From assembly GCF_008933605.1 (NCBI RefSeq), contig NZ_WBUS01000015.1:1-41770 (forward strand): a stretch of 41,770 bases of DNA, in the 5' to 3' direction. The notes under the pieces were generated by a model that searched no databases, was not told where the DNA came from, and was given only the letters and a program-made list of their open reading frames with translations. A program made the position numbers and the translations under genes. Shown here piece by piece: positions 10,563 through 20,326 of the stretch (positions within the stretch are counted from its first letter, which is position 1; each line of letters begins with the position of its first letter). The stretch comes from Albidovulum sp. GTDB lineage: Bacteria; Pseudomonadota; Alphaproteobacteria; Rhodobacterales; Rhodobacteraceae.

Positions 10563-10602
10563 TCACGCGGTATGGCAGGGCGCAAGCGCCGAGGAAACCC
10601 CC

Positions 10603-11604
10603 ATGACAAGCCTGTCGATGATCGCCTGGGACGATACCGTCCTTCCGTTTCAGCTTGACCGGTCCGACATCCGTGGCCGGGTCGCGCGCCTCGACGGCGT
10701 GCTGGACCGGGTGCTCTCGCAGCACAACTACCCGATGGTCGTCGAGGCCCTGGTGGCCGAGGCGGCGCTCCTGACCGCGCTCATCGGGCAGACGATCAAG
10801 CTGCGCTGGAAGCTGTCGCTCCAGATCCGGGGCGACGGTCCGGTGCGGATCATTGCCACCGACTATTATGCGCCGGCCGAGAACGGCGGCAGCGCGCGGA
10901 TGCGCGCCTGGGCCTCCTTCGATACCGAAAGGCTCGACCCGGCCGCGCCGGGCTTTTCGCAGATCGGCAGCGGCTATCTCGCGGTTCTGCTCGACCAGGG
11001 GCCGGGTACGACGCCCTACCAGGGGATCACGCCCTTGGCCGGAGGCTCGCTTTCCGCTTGTGCAGAGACGTATTTCGCGCAATCGGAGCAGCTGCCCACG
11101 CGCTTCGCGTTGAGTTTCGGCAAGTCACGGCTGCCGGGCGGCGCCGAACGCTGGCGTGCCGGCGGCGTGATGCTGCAGCACATGCCCAAAGCCTCGCCCT
11201 TCGTGGCGAAAGAGGGTGGCAGCGGCGAGGGAGGTCTGCTTGCTCCGGCCGACATCCTTGACGGCCTCGAAGGCGAGAACTGGGCGCGGTCGAACCTTCT
11301 CCTCGACACGGTGGAGGAACTGGAATTGATCGGGCCGAGCGTCACGCCCACGGATCTTCTGGTTCGGCTGTTTCATGAGGAGGGCCCGCGGGTCTTCGAT
11401 TCGCAAGCCGTGCATTTCGGCTGTTCCTGCTCGCAGGACCGGGTGCGCGAATCGCTATCGATTTACTCGGCCAAGGACATCCGGCACATGACGACCGAGG
11501 CGGGCATCGTCACCGCCGACTGCCAGTTCTGCGGTGCGCACTACGAGTTTGATCCGGCCACGCTCGGCTTTGAGGCGACGAAGAGCCCCGATGACGCCGG
11601 CTGA
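10603..11604 (+). CDS. hslO: Hsp33 redox-regulated chaperone
   Basis: C-terminal redox zinc motif CSCS...CQFCG; N-terminal Hsp33 fold sequence. Confidence 0.94.
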   Translation: MTSLSMIAWDDTVLPFQLDRSDIRGRVARLDGVLDRVLSQHNYPMVVEALVAEAALLTALIGQTIKLRWKLSLQIRGDGPVRIIATDYYAPAENGGSARMRAWASFDTERLDPAAPGFSQIGSGYLAVLLDQGPGTTPYQGITPLAGGSLSACAETYFAQSEQLPTRFALSFGKSRLPGGAERWRAGGVMLQHMPKASPFVAKEGGSGEGGLLAPADILDGLEGENWARSNLLLDTVEELELIGPSVTPTDLLVRLFHEEGPRVFDSQAVHFGCSCSQDRVRESLSIYSAKDIRHMTTEAGIVTADCQFCGAHYEFDPATLGFEATKSPDDAG

Positions 11605-12193
11605 TCCGCTCGCCCCGGTGGTCGAGGCGCTTGCCCGGCCGGGGCGGCCAACCTCGGACTACGACCTCAATCCCGGCACCAGCTTGCCGGAGGGGCGGGT
11701 GCTCTGCCCCGCGGGGGTGCTCGTCGCGCTGCAACCCGGGCCGCGCGGGGTGGACGTGATCCTGACGAAGCGCTCCTCGCGGCTCAAGCATCACCCCGGA
11801 CAGATCGCCTTCGCCGGCGGAAAGGTCGATGCGGGCGACGCCGACGCCGTGGCCGCCGCGTTGCGCGAGGCGGAGGAGGAGATCGGCCTTCCCCCAAGGC
11901 AGGTCGAGGTCCTGGGCCTCGCAGAGGCGCATGAGACGGTGACGGGCTTCCTCGTGACCCCGGTCTTCGGCCTTATCCGCGGAACCTTCACTCCCGTTCC
12001 CGAGGTGGGCGAGGTCGAAGAGGTGTTCTCCGTCCCGCTCTCCCATCTCGTCGACCCGGCGCGGTACAGGATCGAGGGGCGGCGGTGGCGCGGCCAGCAC
12101 CGGCGTTACTATGCGGTGCCCTACGGGCCCTATTACATCTGGGGCGCGACCGCGCGTATCCTGAGGGCGCTTGCGGACCGGATGGCGGAATGA
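11591..12193 (+). CDS. CoA pyrophosphatase-type NUDIX hydrolase
   Basis: LTKRSSRLKHHPGQIAFAGGKVDAGDADAVAAALREAEEEIGL motif; overlaps hslO end by 14 nt. Confidence 0.9.
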   Translation: MTPADPLAPVVEALARPGRPTSDYDLNPGTSLPEGRVLCPAGVLVALQPGPRGVDVILTKRSSRLKHHPGQIAFAGGKVDAGDADAVAAALREAEEEIGLPPRQVEVLGLAEAHETVTGFLVTPVFGLIRGTFTPVPEVGEVEEVFSVPLSHLVDPARYRIEGRRWRGQHRRYYAVPYGPYYIWGATARILRALADRMAE

Positions 12194-13332
12194 GGATCAC
12201 CGATGCCTGGCTCAGGGACGAGGGGTTGCAGCAGGTGCTGCAGCTCCTGACGGATGCCGGGCACCTGGCACTCCTGGTTGGCGGGTGCGTGCGCAATGCG
12301 CTTCTCGGCCAGCCGGTCGCGGATATCGACATCGCCACGGATGCCGTGCCGGATCGCGTGATCAAGGTCGCGGGCGCGGCCGGGCTGAAGGTGGTGCCGA
12401 CCGGGGTGGAGCACGGCACGGTGACGATCGTCGTGGACGGCGTCCCGCACGAGGTGACGACGTTCCGGCGCGACGTGGAGACATTCGGGCGCCACGCGAC
12501 CGTCGCCTTTTCGACGCGGGTCGAAGAGGACGCGGCGCGGCGGGACTTCACCATGAACGCGCTCTATGCCGACGCGGCGGGGCAGGTCGTCGATCCGATC
12601 GGCGGACTTCCCGACCTCAAGGCGCGCCGGGTCCGGTTCGTCGGCGAGGCCGGAGAACGCATCCGCGAAGACTATCTGCGAATCCTGCGCTTCTTCCGGT
12701 TCCATGCCTGGTATGGCGATGCGGAGGCCGGGATGGACGACACGGCGCTCGCAGCCTGTAGTGAGAATTCGGCCGGGTTAGACACGCTTTCCCGCGAAAG
12801 GCTCGGCCACGAGATGCGCCGTCTTCTGGCCGCGCCCGATCCGGCGCCGGCGCTGGCGGCGATGCAGGTCACCGGGGTGCTCGCCCGGGTGCTCCCCGGG
12901 GCGGACGTGGCGGCGCTCGCGCCTCTCGTCCATCTCGAACCGCCCTATGCGCCCGATTGGATCCGCCGTCTTGCCGCGTTGGGAGGGCCGGAGGCCGAGG
13001 ATCGCCTGCGGCTTTCGCGCGCCGAAGGACGGCGGCTTGCCATCCTGCACGCGTGTCTCGCCGAAGGCACCCGTCCCGCCGAGATCGCCTATCGCCACGG
13101 TGCCGAAGTCGCCCGCGACACCGTCCTCCTGCGCAGCGCGAGCCTTGGCGCCGCGCTGCCGCCGGGCTGGGAGGAGGCCGTGGCCGAAGGCGCCTCGGCG
13201 CTTTTTCCGCTGCGCGCCGCCGATCTGATGCCCGGCCTGTCCGGAGCGGCCCTGGGCGAACGGCTGAAGCTGCTCGAGGACCGCTGGATCGCCTCCGGCT
13301 TCCGATTGTCACGGGAACAATTGCTGGCTTGA
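12190..13332 (+). CDS. CCA tRNA nucleotidyltransferase / poly(A) polymerase family
   Basis: LVGGCVRNALLGQPVADIDIATDA; RRDFTMNALYAD; ATGA overlap with preceding gene. Confidence 0.93.
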   Translation: MRITDAWLRDEGLQQVLQLLTDAGHLALLVGGCVRNALLGQPVADIDIATDAVPDRVIKVAGAAGLKVVPTGVEHGTVTIVVDGVPHEVTTFRRDVETFGRHATVAFSTRVEEDAARRDFTMNALYADAAGQVVDPIGGLPDLKARRVRFVGEAGERIREDYLRILRFFRFHAWYGDAEAGMDDTALAACSENSAGLDTLSRERLGHEMRRLLAAPDPAPALAAMQVTGVLARVLPGADVAALAPLVHLEPPYAPDWIRRLAALGGPEAEDRLRLSRAEGRRLAILHACLAEGTRPAEIAYRHGAEVARDTVLLRSASLGAALPPGWEEAVAEGASALFPLRAADLMPGLSGAALGERLKLLEDRWIASGFRLSREQLLA

Positions 13333-13383
13333 AGGCGCCCTGTCAGGCGCGGCAGGATGGCCGCCTGATCTGGACCTGCTGCC

Positions 13384-13980
13384 ATGATGCTCGACACATT
13401 TCCCGCGCTCCTCGCGCTCGCCGTCGCCACGCTCTTCACGCCGGGGCCGAACAACGCCATGCTTGCGGCCTCCGGTGCGAACTTCGGCTTCCGCCAAACC
13501 GTGCCGCATCTCCTGGGGGTTGCCCTCGGGTTCCCGTTGATGCTGCTGATCGTCGGCCTGGCGCTGGGCGGGATCTTCCAGGCCAGCGCACTCCTGCGCG
13601 AGGGTCTGCGCTGGGGTGGCGCGGCAATGCTGCTCTGGATCGCCTGGAAGATCGCCCGGTCGGGCGGAATCGGGTCGAAGGCCGAAGGCGCGCACCCCAT
13701 GCGCTTCCACCAGGCGGTGGCGTTCCAGTGGGTGAACCCGAAGGCTTGGTCGATGGCGGTCGCCGCGACCTCGCAGTTCGTCCTGCCGGAGACGCCGCTG
13801 ATCACGGCGGCAGCCGTGGCCGCGACGTTCATGATGCTCGGTCTCAGCTCGTCGGCAACCTGGACCTATGCCGGCCAGGCCATCGCACGGTGGCTCACGA
13901 CCGCGCAGCGGCTCAGGGCCTTCAACCTCGTCATGGCGGGCCTCATCGCGCTCTCCGTCGTCGAACTCGTCCGGCACTGA
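13384..13980 (+). CDS. LysE family translocator
   Basis: FTPGPNNAMLAASGANFGFRQTVPHLLGVALGFP motif. Confidence 0.9.
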   Translation: MMLDTFPALLALAVATLFTPGPNNAMLAASGANFGFRQTVPHLLGVALGFPLMLLIVGLALGGIFQASALLREGLRWGGAAMLLWIAWKIARSGGIGSKAEGAHPMRFHQAVAFQWVNPKAWSMAVAATSQFVLPETPLITAAAVAATFMMLGLSSSATWTYAGQAIARWLTTAQRLRAFNLVMAGLIALSVVELVRH

Positions 13981-14036
13981 GTTCCCCTATCTGCCGGTCT
14001 GATGTATATCCGGCCGGCAACCCGAAAGGCGCCGCG

Positions 14037-15887
14037 ATGTTCAGGTTCTTCGAGAGCCTTGTCGATCCCTATGTCGCTTACGAGGAGAAGGATGCGCCTC
14101 CCCGGCGGCTCCTTCCATTCCTGATGGAGTATTCGCGGCCGTTCCGCGGCGTGTTCCTGGTGACGGCCGCGTTGAAGTGCGTCTCGGCGGCCCTCGACGT
14201 GGCGCTGATCTGGTATGTCGGGCGGATGGTGGACCTCCTTTCCCAAGGCACGCCAGCCGAGGTCATGGAGTCCCACGGGACGGAGTTCGTCCTCGCCGCG
14301 CTGGTGGTTCTCATCGTGCGCCCGATCGTTTCCGGCATAGACGTGGCGCTCTTGCACAACACGATCCTCGTGAACTACGGGGCGCTCTTCCGCTGGCGCG
14401 CGATCCGCCATGTGCTCCGCCAGTCCGTCGGCTGGTTCGAGAACGATTTTGCCGGACGCATCGCGAACCGGCTGATGCAGACGCCTCCCGCGGCCGGCGA
14501 TGCGGTGTTCCAGGTCTTCGACGCCGTTGCGTTCGCCCTGACGACGCTGGTCGGAGCCGTGATCCTGCTCGGAAATGCGGATTCCCGGCTGATGGCGCCG
14601 CTCCTGATCTGGGCCGCGCTCTACCTCGCGCTGATGCTTTGGACGGTGCGTCGTGCCGGTCCGGCCGCAACGGCCTCGTCGGACGCGCGGTCGTCCGTCA
14701 CGGGTCGGGTGGTGGACAGCTTCACCAATATCCATTCGGTCAAGATGTTCGCCCACGATGACCGCGAAGTCGCCTATGTCGGCGAATCCATCGAAAACCT
14801 TCGCGCGACCTTCGCCCGCGAGATGCGCATCATAACCAGAATGGACGTGGTGCTGACGATACTCAACGGTGCGTTGATCGTGTCGGCGACGGCCTTGGCG
14901 ACCTATCTCTGGTATCGGGGCCAGGCCACGGTCGGAACCGTTGCCGCGGCATCGGCGCTGGTCCTCCGGCTCAACTCGATGACCTACTGGATCATGTGGG
15001 CAATGACCAACCTCGTGCAGTCGCTCGGCGTCGTCGCCGAGGGGATGGCGACGATCGCACAGCCGATCGGCCTGGTGGACCGGCCGGGCGCGCGGCCGCT
15101 CGACTTTCGCGAGGGCCGAATCGAGATCGACGTGCTGAGCCACCACTACGGCCGCGGCTTCGGCGGGCTCGACCGGGTCAGCCTGACGATCCGGCCGGGC
15201 GAGAAGATCGGCCTCGTCGGGCGATCGGGATCGGGGAAATCGACCCTCGTCAAGCTTCTCTTGCGTTTCTACGACCCGGAAGGCGGCCGCATTCTGATTG
15301 ACGGACAGGACATTGCCGGGGTGACGCAGGATAGCCTGCGCGGCCGTATCGGAATGGTGCAGCAGGACAGTTCGCTCCTCCACCGCTCGGTGCGGGACAA
15401 CATCCTCTACGGCCGTCCGGACGCGAACGAGGCCGAAATGATCGAGGCCGCACGCCGGGCCGAGGCGCATGACTTCATCCTTCAGCTCACCGATCCCGAA
15501 GGACGCACGGGCTATGACGCACAGGTGGGCGAGCGGGGGGTGAAGCTTTCAGGCGGACAGCGCCAGCGCGTGGCACTTGCCCGCGTGATCCTGAAGGACG
15601 CGCCGATCCTCGTCCTGGACGAGGCGACCTCGGCGCTCGACAGCGAGGTTGAGGCAGCGATCCAGGAAACGCTCTACGGAGTGATGGAGGGAAAGACCGT
15701 GATCGCCATTGCGCACCGGCTCTCGACCATCGCGCGGATGGACCGGATCGTCGTGCTCGACGACGGCAAGGTCGCCGAGGACGGCGGCCACGAGGCGCTT
15801 CTCGCCAGGGGCGGCCTCTACGCCCGCTTCTGGAACCGGCAATCGGGCGGCTTCATCGGCACGGACGAGGCGGAGGCGGCAGAATGA
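14037..15887 (+). CDS. ABC transporter, permease + ATP-binding (exporter half), copy 1
   Basis: ABC membrane domain; Walker A GRSGSGKST, LSGGQRQR signature, Walker B ILVLDEATSALD. Confidence 0.94.
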   Translation: MFRFFESLVDPYVAYEEKDAPPRRLLPFLMEYSRPFRGVFLVTAALKCVSAALDVALIWYVGRMVDLLSQGTPAEVMESHGTEFVLAALVVLIVRPIVSGIDVALLHNTILVNYGALFRWRAIRHVLRQSVGWFENDFAGRIANRLMQTPPAAGDAVFQVFDAVAFALTTLVGAVILLGNADSRLMAPLLIWAALYLALMLWTVRRAGPAATASSDARSSVTGRVVDSFTNIHSVKMFAHDDREVAYVGESIENLRATFAREMRIITRMDVVLTILNGALIVSATALATYLWYRGQATVGTVAAASALVLRLNSMTYWIMWAMTNLVQSLGVVAEGMATIAQPIGLVDRPGARPLDFREGRIEIDVLSHHYGRGFGGLDRVSLTIRPGEKIGLVGRSGSGKSTLVKLLLRFYDPEGGRILIDGQDIAGVTQDSLRGRIGMVQQDSSLLHRSVRDNILYGRPDANEAEMIEAARRAEAHDFILQLTDPEGRTGYDAQVGERGVKLSGGQRQRVALARVILKDAPILVLDEATSALDSEVEAAIQETLYGVMEGKTVIAIAHRLSTIARMDRIVVLDDGKVAEDGGHEALLARGGLYARFWNRQSGGFIGTDEAEAAE

Positions 15888-17716
15888 GGGCCGGCGAAAT
15901 GATCGACGCCTTCCGCCCGGCCGAAGGCGCGCCGCCACAGACGCTCGGGCGCTTCTTCCTCTGGTGCCTGTCGGGCGCCTGGGGGCCGCTTGCCGTCGCA
16001 GCCGTCCTTTCGGCGATTGCCGGGGTGATGGAGGTGGTGACGGCCTGGTTCCTCGGCGCCATCGTCGACGCGGCGCAGGCCGGAAGCCCGGCAGCACTGC
16101 TGGCCGATCACTGGCCGCTGCTCGCCGGATTCGCGGTCTTCCTCCTGGTCCTGCGCCCGCTCGCCTTCGGGCTTTCTGCAGCCTCGAATTCCATCGTCGT
16201 GCAGCCGAACGTGCTGCCGCTGGTGCTGTCGCGGCTGCACCGTTGGACGATGGGTCATGCGGTGACCTTCTTCGACAACGATTTCGCGGGCCGGATCGCG
16301 CAGAAGCAGATGCAGGCCGCGCGCGCGGTCACCGATGTGGCGAGCGAGACGATCAACACGGTTGCCTTCGCGCTGGCCTCGCTTGCGGGCTCCGTCGCGT
16401 TCCTCGTCACAGTCGATGGCTGGATGGCGGCGGCGCTCGGGGTCTGGATCGCGGCCTACCTTCTCCTCATACGCGCGTTCCTGCCCAAGGTCCGGGGCAA
16501 GTCCGCGGCGCGGGCCGGCGCGCGGGCGATGGTGACCGGGCAGGTCGTGGACACGATCACCAATATCAAGACGGTGAAGCTCTTCGCCCACGCCGACCAC
16601 GAGGACAAGGCCGCCCTGCGCGCCATGGCGGGCTTCCGCGACACTGCGCTCGACTTCGGGGTGCTCTCGGCCTGGTTCCGGCTGTCGCTCATGGTGCTCG
16701 CCGGCCTCCTGCCGCTGATCCTGATCGGCGGCTCGCTCATTCTCTGGACGAAGGGGCAGGCGACAACCGGCGACATCGCTGCCGCCGGGACGATCGCGAT
16801 ACGCATCGCGCAGATGACCGGGTGGGTCAGCTTCGCGCTCATGTCGATCTACGGTTCGATCGGCGAGGTTGAGGACGGGATGCGCACGCTGACGCCGCCC
16901 CACACGCTGACCGATGCCCCCGGCGCCGCCGTGCTTGGCCGCGTGAAGGGCGCGATCCGCTTCGACGACGTGAGCTTCGCCTATGGCCGCACAACCGGCG
17001 GACTCGACCATGTCACGCTGACGATCCAGCCCGGAGAGAAACTCGGGATCGTCGGCGCCTCGGGGGCCGGGAAATCCACCCTGGTCGCTTTGCTCCTGCG
17101 GCTCTACGACGCGGAAGAGGGTCGGATCCTGGTCGATGGCGAGGACGTGCGCAGCGTGACGCAGGAAAGCCTGCGCCGGCAGATCGGCATGGTCACGCAG
17201 GAAACCGCGATGTTCAACCGCTCCGCCCGGGACAACATTCTCTATGGCCGACCGGACGCGACCGAGGACGAGATGATCGCGGCGGCCACAGCGGCAGAGG
17301 CCGACGAGTTCATCCGACACCTGCAGGACCACAAGGGCAGGCAGGGCTACGACGCCTTTCTGGGCGAGCGCGGCGTGAAGCTTTCGGGTGGCCAACGCCA
17401 GCGGATCGCGCTGGCCCGCGCGTTCCTGAAGGACGCTCCGATCCTCGTCCTCGACGAGGCGACCTCCGCACTCGACAGCGAGGTGGAGGCGGCAATCCAG
17501 GGGGCGTTGCACCTGGTGATGCAGGGCAAGACCGTGCTTGCCATCGCGCACCGGCTCTCGACCATCGCCGAGATGGACCGGATCGTCGTGCTCGACCGCG
17601 GCCGGCTGGTGGAGGAGGGGACGCACGCGGAGCTTCTGGCAAGGGGCGGGCTCTATGCGCGGTACTGGAACCGGCAGTCGGGCGGGTTCATCGGCACCGA
17701 AGAGGCGGCGGAGTGA
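15884..17716 (+). CDS. ABC transporter, permease + ATP-binding (exporter half), copy 2
   Basis: Walker A GASGAGKST, LSGGQRQR, LVLDEATSALD; ATGA overlap with copy 1; C-terminus NRQSGGFIGT shared with copy 1. Confidence 0.94.
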   Translation: MRAGEMIDAFRPAEGAPPQTLGRFFLWCLSGAWGPLAVAAVLSAIAGVMEVVTAWFLGAIVDAAQAGSPAALLADHWPLLAGFAVFLLVLRPLAFGLSAASNSIVVQPNVLPLVLSRLHRWTMGHAVTFFDNDFAGRIAQKQMQAARAVTDVASETINTVAFALASLAGSVAFLVTVDGWMAAALGVWIAAYLLLIRAFLPKVRGKSAARAGARAMVTGQVVDTITNIKTVKLFAHADHEDKAALRAMAGFRDTALDFGVLSAWFRLSLMVLAGLLPLILIGGSLILWTKGQATTGDIAAAGTIAIRIAQMTGWVSFALMSIYGSIGEVEDGMRTLTPPHTLTDAPGAAVLGRVKGAIRFDDVSFAYGRTTGGLDHVTLTIQPGEKLGIVGASGAGKSTLVALLLRLYDAEEGRILVDGEDVRSVTQESLRRQIGMVTQETAMFNRSARDNILYGRPDATEDEMIAAATAAEADEFIRHLQDHKGRQGYDAFLGERGVKLSGGQRQRIALARAFLKDAPILVLDEATSALDSEVEAAIQGALHLVMQGKTVLAIAHRLSTIAEMDRIVVLDRGRLVEEGTHAELLARGGLYARYWNRQSGGFIGTEEAAE

Positions 17717-18951
17717 GGCTCACCGTCGAACGGCTCGGCCACCTGGGCGACGGGATCGCGCGCGGGCCGGACGGCACCCCGGTCTTCGTGCCCATGGCCT
17801 TGCCGGGCGAGGTGGTGGAGGGCGAGGTCGCCGACGGGCGCATGGAGGAGGCGAAGATCGTGACGCGGTCCCCCGACAGGGTCAGGCCGCCCTGCCCGCA
17901 CTACCGCGCCTGCGGGGGCTGCGCGTTGATGCATGCCTCGGACGCCTTCGTCGCGCGCTGGAAGGAGGACGTGGTGCGCACCGCGCTCGCCGCGCAGGGC
18001 ATCGCCGCGCCGTTCCGCCCCGTCGTGACCTCGCCGCCGCGCTCGCGCCGCCGGGCGACACTGGCCGGTCGGCGCACGAAATCCGGCGCCATCGTCGGAT
18101 TTCATGGCCGCGCGTCGGGCACGATCATCGAGGTGCCGAGATGCGAACTGCTCCACCCGGGGCTCATGGCGACGCTGCCCGCGCTCGCCGAGATCACCGC
18201 GCTCGGCGCATCGCGGAAGGGCGAGTTGGCACTTGCGCTGACGCGGGGCGACTCCGGGCTTGACGTGGCGGTGTCCGGCGGAAAACCGCTGGATCAGAGC
18301 CTTTTCTCCGCGCTTGCCGCCGTGGCCGAACGCGCCGATTCCGCGCGCCTGACGTGGGAGGGTGAAGTGGTTGCCGCCCGCCGCCCGGTCGCGCAGCATT
18401 TCGGAACCGCGCGCGTCGTGCCGCCGCCCGGGGCCTTCCTGCAGGCCACGGCCGACGGGGAGGCGGCGCTCCTGTCCGCCGTGCGCGACGCGGTGGGACC
18501 GGCACGACGTGTCGCCGACCTCTTTGCGGGTGCCGGGACCTTCGCCCTGCCGCTCGCGAACCGTCGCGAGGTGCACGCGGTGGAAGGCGACGCCGCGATG
18601 CTCTCGGCGCTCGATGCCGGCTGGCGGCAGACGCCGGGCCTGCAGCGCGTGACGACGGAGGCGCGCGATCTCTTCCGGCGCCCCCTGCTGCCCGACGAAC
18701 TGACGGCTTTCGGCGCCGTCGTGATTGACCCGCCGCGCGCGGGGGCCGAAGCGCAGATGCGCGAGATCGCGGCATCGCGCGTCGCCGTCGTCGCCGCGGT
18801 GTCGTGCAATCCGGTCACCTTCGCCCGCGACGCGCGCCTTCTCCTTGCCGCGGGCTTCGTGCTCGACTGGGTGCAGGTCGTCGATCAGTTCCGCTGGTCC
18901 ACTCATGTCGAGCTTGTGGCGCGCCTCAGCCGCGTCATCACAGGGTCGTGA
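17713..18951 (+). CDS. Class I SAM-dependent RNA m5U methyltransferase (RlmD/TrmA-like)
   Basis: TRAM-like N-terminus, Fe-S cysteines CPHYRACGGC, SAM motif DLFAGAGTFALPLA, catalytic VSCNPVTFARDA; GTG start overlapping copy 2 stop (GTGA). Confidence 0.9.
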   Translation: MRLTVERLGHLGDGIARGPDGTPVFVPMALPGEVVEGEVADGRMEEAKIVTRSPDRVRPPCPHYRACGGCALMHASDAFVARWKEDVVRTALAAQGIAAPFRPVVTSPPRSRRRATLAGRRTKSGAIVGFHGRASGTIIEVPRCELLHPGLMATLPALAEITALGASRKGELALALTRGDSGLDVAVSGGKPLDQSLFSALAAVAERADSARLTWEGEVVAARRPVAQHFGTARVVPPPGAFLQATADGEAALLSAVRDAVGPARRVADLFAGAGTFALPLANRREVHAVEGDAAMLSALDAGWRQTPGLQRVTTEARDLFRRPLLPDELTAFGAVVIDPPRAGAEAQMREIAASRVAVVAAVSCNPVTFARDARLLLAAGFVLDWVQVVDQFRWSTHVELVARLSRVITGS

Positions 18952-19057
18952 GGCACGGGATGCGCGGAAAGACGCCGACTTCCGGTTGCGGGCCGAGACG
19001 TATATCCTCCCCGGTCAAAAGCCGGAACGGCAAGGATCAAGGGGCAGCATACGCGAG

Positions 19058-19564
19058 ATGAGACGCAGGACATTTCTGACAACCGCCGCAATCGGTATCC
19101 TGGGGACGGCGCTGCCGGTGGCGGCGCGCTCCAAGTTCCGGAGCTATTCCGGGCCAGAGATCACGCAGATCGTTGTCCACAAGGCCAAGCGCCGGATGTA
19201 CCTCGTGAGCGGCACCGATGTGGTGAAGCGGTACCGCATCTCGCTCGGCGGGAATCCGGTCGGGCCAAAGCAGTTCGAGGGTGACGGCAAGACGCCCGAG
19301 GGGCTCTATTACATCGACCGGCAGAATCCGGTCAGCGCCTTTCACCTCTCGCTCGGCATCTCCTACCCGAACGAGGAGGATATCGCGCGTGCAGAGGCCG
19401 CAGGCAAGTTGCCCGGCAGCGACATCTTCATTCACGGGCGCGCCAGGAAGAATCGCGGGCGCGGGCGCGATTGGACCGCCGGTTGCATCGCCGTGAAGGA
19501 TCGCGAGATGGAAATGATCTACTCGATGGTGAAGATCGGCACTCCGATCTTCATCCTTCCGTAG
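19058..19564 (+). CDS. L,D-transpeptidase (YkuD) family protein
   Basis: Export-signal N-terminus RRRTFLTTAAIGILG; HGRARKNRGRGRDWTAGCIAV active-site region. Confidence 0.9.
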   Translation: MRRRTFLTTAAIGILGTALPVAARSKFRSYSGPEITQIVVHKAKRRMYLVSGTDVVKRYRISLGGNPVGPKQFEGDGKTPEGLYYIDRQNPVSAFHLSLGISYPNEEDIARAEAAGKLPGSDIFIHGRARKNRGRGRDWTAGCIAVKDREMEMIYSMVKIGTPIFILP

Positions 19565-19596
19565 ACTCCGACAAAAAAGCGAATTCCGGCAGTGCT

Positions 19597-20106
19597 TTAG
19601 CCACCGGTGACCAGCGTCCACCAGATCTTGCCGCCGGGCTCCTGGAACCAGGCGAAACCGACATCCCGCGCGGCGGGATCGAGGATGACCGCGCGGGTAT
19701 CGGGCAGTTCCATCCAGGCCGAGAGGGTTTCCAGCTCGGTCTCGTACGTCTCGGAGATGTTCTCGCCAAGCATCCGGCCCTGATAGCCGGTCCGCTGGGC
19801 GCGGAGCAGCGGCGATGAACCGTCGGAGCCGAAATGCCATGGCCGGTTCTGCACTGCCATGTCGCGCGAATGGGTCGCCGCCGCCGCCGTCAGGAGGGGG
19901 TTCAGCGTGAGCGGCGCGGCGCCCGCGGCGGAGCGCAGGGAGTTGATGGAATCGACCATCGAGTAGGTAATCCGACCCTCATCTCCCGCCTTGATCACGT
20001 AGGCCTGCGGCAAGGGCCGGCCGTCTGGGCCAAGCTGGGGCGGTGTCGCCACACAGCCGGCAAGGGTCAGGGCCGCGGCAAGGCTCAGGATCAAGAGACG
20101 GGTCAT
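19597..20106 (-). CDS. CAP/SCP-domain putative lipoprotein
   Basis: Lipobox LTLAGC; MVDSINSLRSAAGAAPLTLNPLLTAAAATHSRDMA...MLGENI CAP signature. Confidence 0.88.
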   Translation of the reverse strand: MTRLLILSLAAALTLAGCVATPPQLGPDGRPLPQAYVIKAGDEGRITYSMVDSINSLRSAAGAAPLTLNPLLTAAAATHSRDMAVQNRPWHFGSDGSSPLLRAQRTGYQGRMLGENISETYETELETLSAWMELPDTRAVILDPAARDVGFAWFQEPGGKIWWTLVTGG

Positions 20107-20221
20107 CTGGGAACCTTCGGGTTTTTCGCAGGCCAGTCCTTTACAGCCTCGCCCGCGGGTGTTCAAACGCCAACTTGCGCGTCGGCGGCAGGGCGCAACC
20201 CTCGGGTGACACGAGAGTGAA

Positions 20222-20250
20222 TTGAGAAAGGCGCAGCGCCCGACTAGAAT
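20222..20250 (+). promoter_or_regulatory. Sigma-70-like promoter for the downstream L,D-transpeptidase
   Basis: TTGAGA (20222-20227) - 17 bp - TAGAAT (20245-20250); spacer contains the palindrome GGCGCAGCGCC. Confidence 0.6.
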
Positions 20251-20326
20251 GACATCGTTTGTGCGGCCCCACGAGGACGCCAAGCGCACACGAAAGACAC
20301 GGATCTTCAGACCGGGACCCTAGAGG

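Noticed and set aside
13866-17626. Long minus-strand ORFs (534 and 602 aa) opposite the ABC transporters
   Set aside because: Shadow ORFs over two well-defined ABC genes.
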